From NCBI RefSeq assembly GCF_005153485.1, contig NZ_CP039740.1, positions 1,925,001 to 1,989,000 of the forward strand: a stretch of DNA of 64,000 nucleotides. The letters run 5' to 3'. Positions 37,689 through 59,996 of the stretch are shown piece by piece (within the stretch, counting starts at the first letter, position 1; the number at the start of each line of letters is the position of its first letter). The notes under the pieces were generated by a model, which did not search any database, was not told the origin of the DNA, and saw only the letters and a program-made list of their open reading frames with translations. Origin of the DNA: Pseudolabrys sp. FHR47. GTDB taxonomy: Bacteria > Pseudomonadota > Alphaproteobacteria > Rhizobiales > Xanthobacteraceae. The translations under genes and the position numbers were made by a program.

Positions 37689-39596
37689 ATGCAGTTTCAT
37701 CTCAATGGTTTTGAGCCGGGCGATCCCGCTATTGCCGATGCGCAACACCGCCTGCCGCCGGCCGGCTCGTTCGGCCCGGTGCCGAAGGAAGTCGATGTGC
37801 TCATCGTCGGCTGCGGTCCGGCCGGGCTGACGCTGGCGGCACAACTATCCGCCTTTCCGGACATCAAGACTTGTATCGTCGAACAGAAGTCCGGCCCGCT
37901 GCTGCGTGGCCAGGCCGATGGCATTGCCTGTCGCACCGTGGAGATGTTCGAGGCGTTCGGTTTCAGTGAGCGCGTGCTGAAAGAGGCGTGCTGGATCAAC
38001 GAGACCACGTTCTGGAAGCCGGACGACAAGCAGCCGGCGAACATCGTGCGCTCGGGCCGCATTCAGGATGTCGAGGACGGCCTGTCCGAATTTCCGCATG
38101 TCGTGCTCAATCAGGCGCGCGTTCACGATTTTTATCTCGACGTCATGCGCCGCTCGGCGGCGGCGATCGAGCCGTACTACTCGCGCCGCCTCGTCGATCT
38201 GGAGGTTCGTAACAGCAACGACCCAAACGAGCATCGCGTCACCGCGCGTCTCGAGCATCTCAAAGAAGGGCAGTATCCCGAGATCGAAACCGTCAAGGCG
38301 CGGTTTGTCGTCGGTTGCGACGGCGCACGCAGCGCGGTGCGCCGTTCCATTGGCCGCAACCTGCATGGCGATTCCGCCAATCACGCCTGGGGCGTGATGG
38401 ATGTGCTTGCAGTCACCGACTTTCCCGACATCCGCATGAAGTGCCTGATCCAGTCGGCGAAGGACGGATCGGTTATCATCATTCCACGAGAGGGCGGCTA
38501 CCTGTTTCGCATTTATGTGGAGATGGACAAGCTTGCCGAGCACGAGCGCGTATCGGATCGCAAGATCACATCCGATGACGTGGTCGCCGCCGCGCAGCGC
38601 GTTTTCCATCCCTATACACTCGACGTCAAGGAAGTGGCTTGGTGGTCGGTCTACGAAATCGGACAGCGCCTCTGTGACAAGTTCGATGACGTCGACGACG
38701 GCGATCACAAGCTGCCGAGCGTGTTCATCGCCGGCGATGCCTGCCACACGCATTCGCCGAAAGCCGGGCAGGGCATGAACGTGTCGATGCAGGACGGCTT
38801 CAATCTCGGCTGGAAGCTGGCCGCCGTGCTGCGCAAGCGCGCCGCGCCGCATCTTCTGAAGACCTATTCCGCCGAGCGGCAAGCTGTCGCCAAGGAGCTG
38901 ATCGACTTTGACCGCGAATGGGCGCAGGTAATCTCGTCGTCGAAGGGCGCCGATCCTGCCGAGACACAGCGCTACTTCGTTCAGCACGGCCGTTACACCG
39001 CCGGCACCGCGACGCGTTATCAGCCGGCGCTGCTCACCGGTGAGCCGGCGCATCAAGATCTCGCCAAGGGCTTCGCCATCGGCATGCGGTTCCATTCGGC
39101 GCCGGTGATCCGCGTTGCCGACGCCATGGCGGTGGAGCTCGGGCATATGGTGAAGGCCGATGGCCGCTGGCGGCTGTTCGCCTTCGCTCCAAAGGGCGAT
39201 GCGGGGCAGGCGGGCGGCCCCATTCGCTCGCTGTGTGACTTTCTGACCGGAGCGCCGGACTCGCCGGTGCGCAAATACACGCCGAAAGGCGCCGATATCG
39301 ATGCGGTCATCGATCTGCGCGCCGTGTTCCAGCAGGGACACCGCGATCTTGACGTCGGCGGATTGCCGGCATTGCTCAAGCCAGCGAAGGGCAAATTTGG
39401 CCTGACCGACTACGAGAAGGCTTTCGCGCCTGACCTGAAGAGCGGTCGGGACATCTTTTCCATGCGGGGGATCGACCGGGAGCAGGGCTGTCTGGTCGTT
39501 GTCCGGCCGGACCAATATGTGGCCCAGGTCCTGCCGCTGGACGGTTTCCGGGAGCTTTCGGCCTATTTCGATGGCTTCCTGACGTCTCAGGCCTGA
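37689..39596 (+). CDS. mobA: FAD-dependent aromatic hydroxylase, 3-hydroxybenzoate 4-monooxygenase-like
   Basis: 635 residues, class A flavoprotein hydroxylase with the C-terminal thioredoxin-like domain of the phenol hydroxylase group. Motifs: FAD dinucleotide VDVLIVGCGPAGLTLAAQL (about 36), DG motif FVVGCDGARSAVRR and GD motif FIAGDACHTHSPKAGQGMN, then the extension with VVRPDQYVAQVLPL. Length and the divergent MarR gene fit 3-hydroxybenzoate 4-hydroxylase (MobA, making protocatechuate); phenol 2-monooxygenase is the alternative. No ring-cleavage gene is nearby. The 23-bp operator lies 75 nt upstream. Confidence 0.8.
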   Translation: MQFHLNGFEPGDPAIADAQHRLPPAGSFGPVPKEVDVLIVGCGPAGLTLAAQLSAFPDIKTCIVEQKSGPLLRGQADGIACRTVEMFEAFGFSERVLKEACWINETTFWKPDDKQPANIVRSGRIQDVEDGLSEFPHVVLNQARVHDFYLDVMRRSAAAIEPYYSRRLVDLEVRNSNDPNEHRVTARLEHLKEGQYPEIETVKARFVVGCDGARSAVRRSIGRNLHGDSANHAWGVMDVLAVTDFPDIRMKCLIQSAKDGSVIIIPREGGYLFRIYVEMDKLAEHERVSDRKITSDDVVAAAQRVFHPYTLDVKEVAWWSVYEIGQRLCDKFDDVDDGDHKLPSVFIAGDACHTHSPKAGQGMNVSMQDGFNLGWKLAAVLRKRAAPHLLKTYSAERQAVAKELIDFDREWAQVISSSKGADPAETQRYFVQHGRYTAGTATRYQPALLTGEPAHQDLAKGFAIGMRFHSAPVIRVADAMAVELGHMVKADGRWRLFAFAPKGDAGQAGGPIRSLCDFLTGAPDSPVRKYTPKGADIDAVIDLRAVFQQGHRDLDVGGLPALLKPAKGKFGLTDYEKAFAPDLKSGRDIFSMRGIDREQGCLVVVRPDQYVAQVLPLDGFRELSAYFDGFLTSQA

Positions 39597-39603
39597 TCCG
39601 ACT

Positions 39604-39625
39604 GGGGAATTTCCGAAAATTCCCC
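39604..39625 (+). terminator. Hairpin after the flavin hydroxylase gene
   Basis: GGGGAATTT and AAATTCCCC form a perfect 9-bp stem with a CCGA loop, 8 nt after the stop codon. Only CTT follows, so it is a weak intrinsic terminator. Confidence 0.5.
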
Positions 39626-40083
39626 CTTGGCAAGAGTGATGGAAGGCACTAAACCGTCTCCCGAGGGCGTGCCGGCCCACTTGTCGGCGCGCCTTTGCGC
39701 GTCTCTCAAACTCAGTGGTGAACGGACAGCATTCCTTTTAGAGAGCCATTTGGTCATCTGGAAGGGGCGAACCGGCATCATTTGATCTTGCGAAGCGCGG
39801 ACCTGTCCAAGACTGCCGGCGCCGATGGCTTTCGAGCCTGACGCTTAAACTCTCGGATGAGAGACCAGCATAGACGGGGATGAGATACCGAATTTGCACG
39901 GTCGCAAGACCGCGCCAAGACGGTTCGAACCTCGGATACCGAGACGGCCAAGGCCGGATCGGGGGCAGGCTTCATGGTTGTCCTGCCCACCTGCGTCCAC
40001 TTGCGGCGCCGATGGCGGGACGGCTGGTGCAACCGGCGGCCCGAGCATCGTGCGAACGGCCGCCAAACCGGAAAGAGCTTGCA
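39626..40083 (+). other. Long rplJ leader region without a gene
   Basis: 458 nt with no convincing gene. Three successive hairpins lie in the second half: 39899-39912 (CGGTC-GCAA-GACCG), 39931-39943 (CTCGG-ATA-CCGAG) and 39963-39988 (GGGCAGG...CCTGCCC). The L10-L12 complex represses translation of its own mRNA in many bacteria by binding such a leader; that this is the site is inferred. A 48-codon frame (39639-39785) is not supported. Confidence 0.5.
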
Positions 40084-40602
40084 GTGGATCGAGCGGCAAA
40101 ACAGGAGTCCATCGCCGAGCTGACCGAGGTCTTCAAGACCTCGTCGGTCGTCGTCGTGGCTCACTATGCCGGCCTCACCGTCGCCCAGATGCAGCAGCTG
40201 CGCAAGCAGATGCGGCAGGCTGGCGGCCAGGTGAAGGTCGCGAAAAACCGTCTCGCCCAAATCGCTCTCAAGGACACCGACGTCGCTTCGATCGCGTCCC
40301 TTCTCAAGGGGCCGACGGTTCTTGCTTATTCCAAGGATCCGATCGCGGCGCCGAAGGTTGCAACCGATTTCGCCAAGGCGAACGAACAGTTCGTCATTCT
40401 CGGCGGATCGATGGGCAAGACTGCCCTGGACCAGAACGGCGTGAAGGCGCTCGCCTCGCTGCCGTCGCTGGACGAATTGCGTGCCAAGATCCTCGGCCTC
40501 CTCGTGGCGCCGGCGACCAAGATCGCGCAGCTCACCAACGCTCCCGCGGCCAAGGTCGCGCGCGTGGTCCAGGCTTATGCCTCCAAGGGCGAAGCGGCCT
40601 GA
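40084..40602 (+). CDS. rplJ: 50S ribosomal protein L10
   Basis: 172 residues starting at GTG 40084 ([17 protein letters not shown]) with a GGAAAGAG ribosome binding site; the open frame back to 39880 is not conserved-looking. It anchors the L12 dimers to the ribosome; the C-terminal helix ends [14 protein letters not shown]. First gene of the rplJL pair, which is separated from rplKA by the accessory genes. Confidence 0.96.
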   Translation: MDRAAKQESIAELTEVFKTSSVVVVAHYAGLTVAQMQQLRKQMRQAGGQVKVAKNRLAQIALKDTDVASIASLLKGPTVLAYSKDPIAAPKVATDFAKANEQFVILGGSMGKTALDQNGVKALASLPSLDELRAKILGLLVAPATKIAQLTNAPAAKVARVVQAYASKGEAA

Positions 40603-40650
40603 CGGCCTACTGAAACAACCCAACTGGTTCGAAACCGATAGGAACTTAAA

Positions 40651-41031
<381 letters not shown>

Positions 41032-41479
41032 CCGAAGGTTACTCGAGCGAAATCCCCGGGGCGAGCACTTCGCGAGACCCGAGGATCGCCAAAGACTGCA
41101 GAGTGCCGGACCGGTGCAAACCGGTCCGGGGCTCGCAAAAGCTGGAAGTCTGACTATCTACGGAACGTGCCGGGTTACCAAGGACCCGCCATTTCCGACA
41201 AAACGATCGATATTTCCGGTGCTTAAGTGCCGGGGTGTCTGACTTTAGAGAGCTGGGCCAGCCTCGACTACAAGGTCGATCCGGGCTCCGCCGCCGTGAA
41301 ATCGCCCCAAAGAGCGGTCCCGGCTCCTGACTTTGTGACTGAGTGCGGTTCGGACGCTGGTTCCGAATCAAATAAGAGAACCGGGTAGCCCCCGACGCCT
41401 GTCCTGATTGCCGCGATGGAATGCGGCTTTTCGGAGAGGCGCCCGCGCTTACCCCGAAAACAATTGAGAGAAAGAAACG
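41032..41479 (+). other. rplL-rpoB intergenic region
   Basis: 448 nt without a gene. The one clear element is a perfect 10-bp stem with a GCAA tetraloop at 41106-41129 (CCGGACCGGT / ACCGGTCCGG), 74 nt after rplL. No T-run follows, so it is an attenuator or RNase III-type processing site rather than a full terminator; in E. coli the same gap holds both. No promoter with good -35 and -10 was recognised. Confidence 0.6.
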
Positions 41480-45610
<4,131 letters not shown>

Positions 45611-45707
45611 CAGAAGCGATTGCCGGGCCCGTCACGGACGTGGCCCGGCGTTCACGCCTTTGTTTTGAATTTGCGGCCGGCGGCATGCCGGCATAGCGGA
45701 GAAGAAT

Positions 45708-49916
<4,209 letters not shown>

Positions 49917-49954
49917 GCCGGCTGGTCCGTGGACCCGAGTCTACATCCAAAATC

Positions 49955-49987
49955 AAAGGCCGCCCTCCGGGGCGGCCTTTTTGTTTA
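49955..49987 (+). terminator. Intrinsic terminator after rpoC
   Basis: AAAGGCCGCC and GGCGGCCTTT form a 10-bp stem with a 6-nt loop followed by TTGTTT. It closes the rplJL-rpoBC unit and resembles the terminator after rplA. Confidence 0.9.
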
Positions 49988-50133
49988 TGCGTTGTTGAGA
50001 CCCCGACATGGCCGGCGCGGCGCGTTGCCGGCGTCAGAAAATCCTCAGAACCTTTGCCAAAATATCAGTCCGGCTTTCAGGACTCCTGGACGGAAAAGGA
50101 GGACTGCTGCGGCTCCAACTTGGGAGATTCGCG

Positions 50134-50412
50134 ATGAAGCTGCACATCCTCACCCTTGCCGCCGCCGTGGCTGTCGGTGCCGTCATGGCTGCCGGTCCCG
50201 CCCGCGCCGATGCCAACGACGCTAAATGGGTGGCGCAATGCGTCAAGGACAACAAGGACGAAGGCCAGACCGTGGAGGTCATCACGTCCTACTGCACCTG
50301 CATGAACAACAAGATGTCGTCCGACGAGACGCGCTCGATCACGCAGTGGGAGAAGTCTCACAAGCGTGAGATGGAAGCCTGCTCTGCTCAGGCCGGCTGG
50401 AAGGGCCGCTGA
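50134..50412 (+). CDS. Small secreted cysteine-containing protein
   Basis: 92 residues from ATG 50134 (MKLHILTLAAAVAVGAV) with GGGAG upstream; the frame open to 50008 precedes a clear signal peptide and is not used. Signal peptide 1 to about 25 (PARA cleavage). The mature part of about 67 residues has four cysteines (WVAQCVKDN, YCTCMNNKM, EACSAQ), suggesting two disulfides in the periplasm. No named family recognised. Located between the rpoC terminator and the alpha-glucosidase gene. Confidence 0.75.
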   Translation: MKLHILTLAAAVAVGAVMAAGPARADANDAKWVAQCVKDNKDEGQTVEVITSYCTCMNNKMSSDETRSITQWEKSHKREMEACSAQAGWKGR

Positions 50413-50470
50413 CGCGCCCAGCCGCGGAGCCTGTCACACGCCAGTAATCCATGAGCCGCTACACCGGCTC

Positions 50471-52051
50471 ATGGACTGGTGGCAGACTGGCATCGTTTAT
50501 CAAGTCTATCCGCGCTCGTTTCAGGACACGAACGGCGATGGTGTCGGCGATCTCAAGGGCATCGCGCAGCGCCTCGACTATATCGCTGGCCTTGGCGTCG
50601 ACGCGGTGTGGCTGTCGCCTGTGTTCGTCTCGCCAATGGCCGACTTCGGCTACGACATCGCCGATCACAAAGCGATCGATCCTCTGTTCGGCACGCTCGT
50701 TGACTTCGATGCGCTGGTTGCTCGCGCGCACGCGCTCGGGCTGAAGATTATTCTCGACCTCGTCCCCAACCACACCTCGAACCGGCATCCGTGGTTTGTG
50801 GAAAGCCGGGTGTCGCGGCAGTCGGCCAAGCGAGACTGGTATATCTGGCGCAACGGCGCCCCCGAAGGCGGCCCGCCGAACAACTGGCTGTCGGAATTCG
50901 GCGGCTCCGCCTGGCAGCATGATGCGGCCACTGACCAGTACTACTACCACGCCTTCCTGAAGGAGCAGCCGGACCTCAACTGGCGCAATGCCGAGGTGCG
51001 TTGCGCCATGCACGAGGTCATGCGCTTCTGGCTTGATCGCGGCGTCGATGGCTTCCGCGTCGACGTAATGTGGCACCTGATGAAGGACGAAGCCTTTCGC
51101 GACAATCCGCTCAATCCGGATTGGAAGGAAGGCGAGGCGGATTACCGGCGCAATCTGCCGGTCCATTCGACCGACCGGCCGGAGGTGCATGAGATCGTCC
51201 GCGGCCTGCGGGCGGTGGTGGACGAGTATCCAGGGCGGGTCCTGATCGGAGAAATCTACCTGCCGGTCGAGAGGCTGGTCGCCTACTACGGCGAAAACCT
51301 CTCAGGCGCGCATCTGCCGTTCAATTTCTCGCTCATCGAGACGCGTTGGGAAGCCGGCGCCATCGCCGCCCTGATCGAGCGCTACGAGGCGGCCTTGCCG
51401 CCGGGAGCCTGGCCGACCTGGGTGCTCGGCAATCACGACCGGCCACGCCTGGCGAGCCGCATCGGAGACGCGCAGGCGAGGGTGGCGGCCATGCTGCTGC
51501 TGACGCTTCGGGGTACGCCGACGCTCTATTACGGCGACGAGCTTGGCCTGCCTCAGGTGGACATCCCGCCAGGGCTCGTGCGCGATCCCTGGGGGCGCAA
51601 CGTACCGGGGCAGGGCCGGGATGGGTGCCGGACGCCGATGCCGTGGGATGTAGGCCCGTTTTCCGGGTTTTCGGCGGTCGAGCCGTGGTTACCGCTCAAT
51701 CCGGACGCGGGGATTCGCAATGTCGCGAAGCAAGACAGCGATTCTACCTCTTTGCTCACCCTCTACCGGCGGCTGATCGCCCTCCGGCGGAGCGAACCGG
51801 CGCTCAACCGCGGCAACTATCGGCCACTGGCCCAGTCGGACAAAGCACTGGCCTTCGTCCGGGTGGCGGAGGGTGCCTGGTGGGTCGTCGCGCTCAATTT
51901 TACCGGCGAGCAGACAGAATTGTATTTTAAATCAATGGATTGGGCCGGGCATGTGGCCTTGGGAACCTTGCCGGACCGGGACGGCGAAGTGGTAGGGGAC
52001 CGCATCGTCTTGCGCCCGAACGAAGGCCTCCTCATATGTTGCAAAGGCTGA
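50471..52051 (+). CDS. GH13 alpha-glucosidase / oligo-1,6-glucosidase
   Basis: 526 residues from ATG 50471 (MDWWQTGIVYQVYPRSF). Cytoplasmic, no signal peptide. Nucleophile Asp in VDGFRVDVMWHL, acid/base Glu in VLIGEIYLPVER, His-Asp in WVLGNHDRPRL; QDTNGDGVGDLKGI is the calcium-site/oligo-1,6-glucosidase signature. It would hydrolyse short malto- or isomalto-oligosaccharides; exact linkage cannot be told. It starts 58 nt after the small secreted gene and lies apart from the glg cluster, inside the rpoC-rpsL gap. Confidence 0.9.
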   Translation: MDWWQTGIVYQVYPRSFQDTNGDGVGDLKGIAQRLDYIAGLGVDAVWLSPVFVSPMADFGYDIADHKAIDPLFGTLVDFDALVARAHALGLKIILDLVPNHTSNRHPWFVESRVSRQSAKRDWYIWRNGAPEGGPPNNWLSEFGGSAWQHDAATDQYYYHAFLKEQPDLNWRNAEVRCAMHEVMRFWLDRGVDGFRVDVMWHLMKDEAFRDNPLNPDWKEGEADYRRNLPVHSTDRPEVHEIVRGLRAVVDEYPGRVLIGEIYLPVERLVAYYGENLSGAHLPFNFSLIETRWEAGAIAALIERYEAALPPGAWPTWVLGNHDRPRLASRIGDAQARVAAMLLLTLRGTPTLYYGDELGLPQVDIPPGLVRDPWGRNVPGQGRDGCRTPMPWDVGPFSGFSAVEPWLPLNPDAGIRNVAKQDSDSTSLLTLYRRLIALRRSEPALNRGNYRPLAQSDKALAFVRVAEGAWWVVALNFTGEQTELYFKSMDWAGHVALGTLPDRDGEVVGDRIVLRPNEGLLICCKG

Positions 52052-52520
52052 GCCGTTTGCGATGCAAAGCTGCGTGCGGCTTAGTGTTTTCGGGGCTTTT
52101 TCGCCTTGACTTCAACCGACCCTGCCGATACACACCACCCACTTTTCGACAGGCGGTGAGCTTCGTCTGATCGGAACGGCCGCCCGGGCCATCCACTGAA
52201 AATCCTACAGGTTTTCGCGGGTTTCCGGCGCCTTCGCCTCGATCAAAGAAGCTCAAACGCTGTCGCTGACAGCCACTGTCAGTTCAGACGTGAACGGATG
52301 CTCGTCATCTCGCGATGGCGCGCCTTCGTCAGAACGGGAAAGCGCCCCCGCTGATTGAAAGCGGATGGCGCGATTTCGTTTTGCGTGCGGACAACGCACG
52401 GAAAGAGAACGCGCGGCCTTCGCGGGCCGCACGACGACGATGCCGGGCGCACACCTCTTACGGGACGCGCTCACAACAATTCCGGACCTGCAAAGGTTCA
52501 ACACGTAACGAAGGCGAACG
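52052..52520 (+). other. rpsL leader region with three inverted repeats
   Basis: 469 nt with no credible gene. Stems: 52266-52282 (CTGACAG-CCA-CTGTCAG), 52384-52400 (CGTGCG-GACAA-CGCACG) and 52413-52430 (GCGGCC-TTCGCG-GGCCGC). A possible but weak promoter is TTGACT at 52106-52111 with TACACA 17 nt later. The str operon (rpsL-rpsG-fusA-tuf) must start here because a terminator-separated accessory gene precedes it. Confidence 0.5.
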
Positions 52521-53374
<854 letters not shown>

Positions 53375-53404
53375 CAGCGGCGCAAGCATTCAGGAACGAC
53401 GACT

Positions 53405-55483
<2,079 letters not shown>

Positions 55484-55524
55484 TCGGCGATCAACAAACT
55501 CTAGGTTTCTGAACGGAGAGATCC

Positions 55525-56715
<1,191 letters not shown>

Positions 56716-56728
56716 GCAAGTCGCTTGG

Positions 56729-56753
56729 GCCCCCGTCCGAACAGGGCGGGGGC
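56729..56753 (+). terminator. Hairpin after tuf
   Basis: GCCCCCGTCC and GGGCGGGGGC can form a 10-bp stem (one G-U pair) with a 5-nt loop, 13 nt after the stop. No T-run follows, so it may reduce rather than stop transcription into the S10 operon. Confidence 0.4.
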
Positions 56754-56830
56754 TCGGCAATCCTGAATGTGCGCGGGACAAACCGTTTCCCGTGTCCGGG
56801 CAGGGACAACGAGCAGGTAGCGAATACTGG

Positions 56831-56852
56831 ATCATCCGTTTGAACGGATGAT
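56831..56852 (+). promoter_or_regulatory. Inverted repeat in the S10 leader
   Basis: ATCATCCGTT and AACGGATGAT are perfect inverted arms around TG, ending 22 nt before the rpsJ start. In RNA this gives a 9-bp stem with a four-base loop just upstream of the ribosome binding site. Likely an S10 leader control element; role inferred. Confidence 0.5.
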
Positions 56853-56874
56853 GACAGTCCAGAGAGACAGACAA

Positions 56875-57183
56875 ATGAACGGCCAGAATATTCGGATCCG
56901 GCTCAAGGCGTTCGACCATCGCGTGCTCGATGCGTCGACGCGCGAGATCGTCAACACCGCCAAGCGCACCGGCGCGCAGGTGCGTGGGCCGATTCCGCTG
57001 CCGACGCGCATCGAGAAGTTCACCGTGAACCGCTCGCCGCACGTCGACAAGAAGAGCCGTGAACAGTTCGAGATGCGCACGCACAAGCGTCTCTTGGACA
57101 TCGTCGATCCGACGCCGCAGACAGTGGACGCGCTGATGAAGCTCGACCTGGCGGCCGGTGTCGACGTCGAGATCAAGCTGTAA
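56875..57183 (+). CDS. rpsJ: 30S ribosomal protein S10
   Basis: 102 residues starting [17 protein letters not shown]; the nine-codon extension to 56848 covers the inverted repeat and is not used. S10 also acts as NusE in antitermination. First gene of the S10 operon. Confidence 0.98.
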   Translation: MNGQNIRIRLKAFDHRVLDASTREIVNTAKRTGAQVRGPIPLPTRIEKFTVNRSPHVDKKSREQFEMRTHKRLLDIVDPTPQTVDALMKLDLAAGVDVEIKL

Positions 57184-57205
57184 GGCCGGGTGAAGGATTA
57201 GAAAG

Positions 57206-57934
57206 ATGCGCACGGGTGTCGTCGCACAAAAAGTGGGTATGACCCGGCTGTTCACCGATGGCGGTGAGCACGTTCCGGTCACGGTTCTCCGTCTCGCGGA
57301 GTGCCAGGTCGTTGCCCACCGTTCCAAGGACAAGGACGGTTACGTCGCGCTGCAGCTCGGTTCGAGCTCGCGTCGCGCTGGCAACATGAGCAAGGCCGAT
57401 CGCGGCTACTTCGCCAAGGCGAAGGTCGAGCCGAAGCGCAAGCTCGCCGAATTCCGCGTCGACGAAGCCGGGCTGATCCCGGTGGGCGCGGAAATCACCG
57501 CCGACCACTTCATCGAAGGCCAGTTCGTCGATGTCTGCGGCATCTCGGTTGGTAAGGGCTTTGCCGGCGGCATGAAGCGCTGGAACTTCCGCGGTCTGCG
57601 CGCCTCGCACGGCGTGTCGATCTCGCACCGTTCGATCGGTTCGACCGGCGGCCGTCAGGACCCGGGCAAGACCTTCAAGAACAAGAAGATGGCGGGCCAC
57701 ATGGGCTCCGACCGTGTCACCACGCTCAACCTCAAGGTCGCCAAGATCGACGTCGCGCGCGGCCTGATCATGGTCGAAGGCGCGGTGCCGGGCTCCAAGG
57801 GTGGCTGGATCACCGTGCGTGACGCGGTGAAGAAGAAGCTGCCGAAGGAAGCCGCCAAGCCGGGCAAGTTCCGCCTGGCTGAAAGCGCCGAGGCTCCGGC
57901 CCCCGAGGCCGCCGCCGAGAAGGAGGGCGCATAA
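57206..57934 (+). CDS. rplC: 50S ribosomal protein L3
   Basis: 242 residues. Signature [20 protein letters not shown] includes the glutamine methylated by PrmB in other bacteria. The C-terminus carries an Ala/Glu/Pro-rich tail of about 20 residues ([15 protein letters not shown]) beyond the conserved fold. Confidence 0.98.
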   Translation: MRTGVVAQKVGMTRLFTDGGEHVPVTVLRLAECQVVAHRSKDKDGYVALQLGSSSRRAGNMSKADRGYFAKAKVEPKRKLAEFRVDEAGLIPVGAEITADHFIEGQFVDVCGISVGKGFAGGMKRWNFRGLRASHGVSISHRSIGSTGGRQDPGKTFKNKKMAGHMGSDRVTTLNLKVAKIDVARGLIMVEGAVPGSKGGWITVRDAVKKKLPKEAAKPGKFRLAESAEAPAPEAAAEKEGA

Positions 57935-57935
57935 C

Positions 57936-58556
57936 ATGGATCTCAAGATCACCACGCTGGAAGGCAAGGAAGCGGGCTCGGTGAAGGTGTCGGACGACAT
58001 CTTCGGCCTCGAGCCGCGCGCCGACATCATTCAGCGCTGCGTCAACTGGCAGCTCGCCCGCCGTCAGCGCGGTACGCACAAGACCAAGGATCGTTCCGAG
58101 GTCTGGCGCACCGGCAAGAAGATGTACGGCCAGAAGGGTACCGGTGGCGCCCGTCACGGTTCGGCTCGCGTGCCGCAGTTCCGCGGCGGCGGTCGTGCCT
58201 TCGGTCCGGTCGTGCGCAGCCATGCCATCGACCTGCCGAAGAAGGTGCGCGCTCTCGCGCTCAAGCACGCTCTGTCGTCGAAGGCCAAGGACGGCGCCAT
58301 TCTTATCGTGGACAAGGCTTCGCTCGCCGAAGCCAAGACCAAGGCGCTCGCCGCGCAGTTCGGCAAGCTGTCGCTGGCCAATGCGCTGATCATCGACGGC
58401 GCCGAGCTCGAGGCGAACTTCGCCATCGCGGCGCGCAACATCCCGAACATCGACGTGCTGCCGATCCAGGGCATCAACGTCTACGACATCATGCGGCGCA
58501 AGACGCTGGTCCTCACCAAGGCCGCCGTCGACGCGCTGGAGGCGCGGTTCAAATGA
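57936..58556 (+). CDS. rplD: 50S ribosomal protein L4
   Basis: 206 residues. [19 protein letters not shown] is the extended loop that lines the exit tunnel. Starts one base after the L3 stop; its stop overlaps the rplW start. Confidence 0.98.
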   Translation: MDLKITTLEGKEAGSVKVSDDIFGLEPRADIIQRCVNWQLARRQRGTHKTKDRSEVWRTGKKMYGQKGTGGARHGSARVPQFRGGGRAFGPVVRSHAIDLPKKVRALALKHALSSKAKDGAILIVDKASLAEAKTKALAAQFGKLSLANALIIDGAELEANFAIAARNIPNIDVLPIQGINVYDIMRRKTLVLTKAAVDALEARFK

Positions 58557-58852
58557 GCACCAGCGATCCCCGTCATTACGACGTCATTCTCTCGCCCGTG
58601 ATCACCGAAAAGGCGACCATGGCGTCGGAGTTCAACAAGGTGACCTTCAAGGTCCGTCGCGACGCGACCAAGCCGCAGATCAAGGAAGCGGTTGAGAAGC
58701 TGTTCGACGTGAAGGTCAAGAACGTCAACACGCTGGTGCGCCAGGGCAAGATCAAGGCGTTCCGCAATAGGCTCGGACAGCAGTCCGACGTGAAGCGCGC
58801 TGTTGTGACCCTCGAAGAGGGCCACCGCATCGACGTGACCACGGGTCTGTAA
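58553..58852 (+). CDS. rplW: 50S ribosomal protein L23
   Basis: 99 residues. Tunnel-exit protein that docks trigger factor and SRP. Starts [16 protein letters not shown], overlapping rplD by 4 nt (ATGA). Confidence 0.98.
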   Translation: MSTSDPRHYDVILSPVITEKATMASEFNKVTFKVRRDATKPQIKEAVEKLFDVKVKNVNTLVRQGKIKAFRNRLGQQSDVKRAVVTLEEGHRIDVTTGL

Positions 58853-58862
58853 GAGGTCGGCG

Positions 58863-59696
58863 ATGGCACTCAAGACATATAATCCGACGACCCCGAGCCA
58901 GCGTCACCTGATCAGTGTCGATCGCACGACGCTGTACAAGGGCGCGCCGGTGAAGGCGCTCACCGAAGGTCAGCACTCGACCGGCGGCCGCAACAATCAC
59001 GGCCGCATCACGTCGCGTTTCCGCGGCGGCGGTCACAAGCAGGCTTATCGCGTCATCGATTTCCGCCGCGCCAAGAAGGACATGGTGGCGACGGTCGAGC
59101 GTCTCGAATACGATCCGAACCGCACGGCGTTCATCGCGCTGATCAAGTACGAGGACGGCGAGCTCTCCTACATCCTGGCGCCGCAGCGTCTGGCCCCGGG
59201 CGACAAGGTGGTCTCGGCGGACCAGGCCGACGTGAAGCCGGGCAATGCGATGCCGCTCGGCGCGATTCCGGTCGGCACCATCGTGCACAACGTCGAACTC
59301 AAGATCGGCAAGGGCGGCCAGCTCGCGCGTTCGGCCGGCACCTACGTTCAGATCGTCGGCCGCGACCAGGATTACGTCATCCTGCGTCTGTCGACCTCGG
59401 AGCAGCGCCTGGTTCACGGCCGCTGCATGGCCACGATCGGCGCGGTGTCGAACCCCGACAACATGAACACGACGATCGGCAAGGCCGGCCGTCAGCGCTG
59501 GCGCGGCCGCATGCCGCACAACCGCGGCATCATGATGAACCCGGTCGACCATCCGCATGGCGGCCGTACCAAGGGCGGCAAGCACTGGGTCACCCCGTGG
59601 GGCAAGCCGACCAAGGGCGCCAAGACGCGCAAGAACAAGCGCACCAACAAATTCATTATGGTCAGCCGTCACGACCGTAAGAAGAAGCAGCAGTAG
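58863..59696 (+). CDS. rplB: 50S ribosomal protein L2
   Basis: 277 residues. Peptidyl-transferase-centre protein; [19 protein letters not shown] holds the conserved histidine. 10 nt after rplW. Confidence 0.99.
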   Translation: MALKTYNPTTPSQRHLISVDRTTLYKGAPVKALTEGQHSTGGRNNHGRITSRFRGGGHKQAYRVIDFRRAKKDMVATVERLEYDPNRTAFIALIKYEDGELSYILAPQRLAPGDKVVSADQADVKPGNAMPLGAIPVGTIVHNVELKIGKGGQLARSAGTYVQIVGRDQDYVILRLSTSEQRLVHGRCMATIGAVSNPDNMNTTIGKAGRQRWRGRMPHNRGIMMNPVDHPHGGRTKGGKHWVTPWGKPTKGAKTRKNKRTNKFIMVSRHDRKKKQQ

Positions 59697-59707
59697 GATT
59701 TGCAGCG

Positions 59708-59986
59708 ATGACCCGTTCAGCCTGGAAAGGCCCGTTCGTTGACGGCTTTCTGCTCAAGAAAGCGGAAGCCGCGCGCGCGTCCGGCCGCCACGACATGATC
59801 AAGATCTGGAGCCGGCGCTCGACCATCCTGCCGCAGTTCGTCGGCCTGCACTTCACCGTCTACAACGGCCAGAAGCACGTTCCGGTGCTGGTGACCGAGG
59901 AGATGGTGGGCCACAAGTTCGGCGAGTTCTCGCCGAGCCGCACGTTCCACGGCCACAGCGCCGACCGCAAGGCGAAGAAGGCCTGA
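59708..59986 (+). CDS. rpsS: 30S ribosomal protein S19
   Basis: 92 residues starting [33 protein letters not shown] is typical. Binds 16S rRNA in the head with S13. Confidence 0.99.
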   Translation: MTRSAWKGPFVDGFLLKKAEAARASGRHDMIKIWSRRSTILPQFVGLHFTVYNGQKHVPVLVTEEMVGHKFGEFSPSRTFHGHSADRKAKKA

Positions 59987-59996
59987 GGATAGAGAT

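Noticed and set aside
39639..39785. 48-codon frame (MEGTKPSPEGVPAHLSARL...) before the rplJ leader hairpins
   Set aside because: No ribosome binding site of note, no recognised family and it follows a terminator-like hairpin; chance cannot be excluded.
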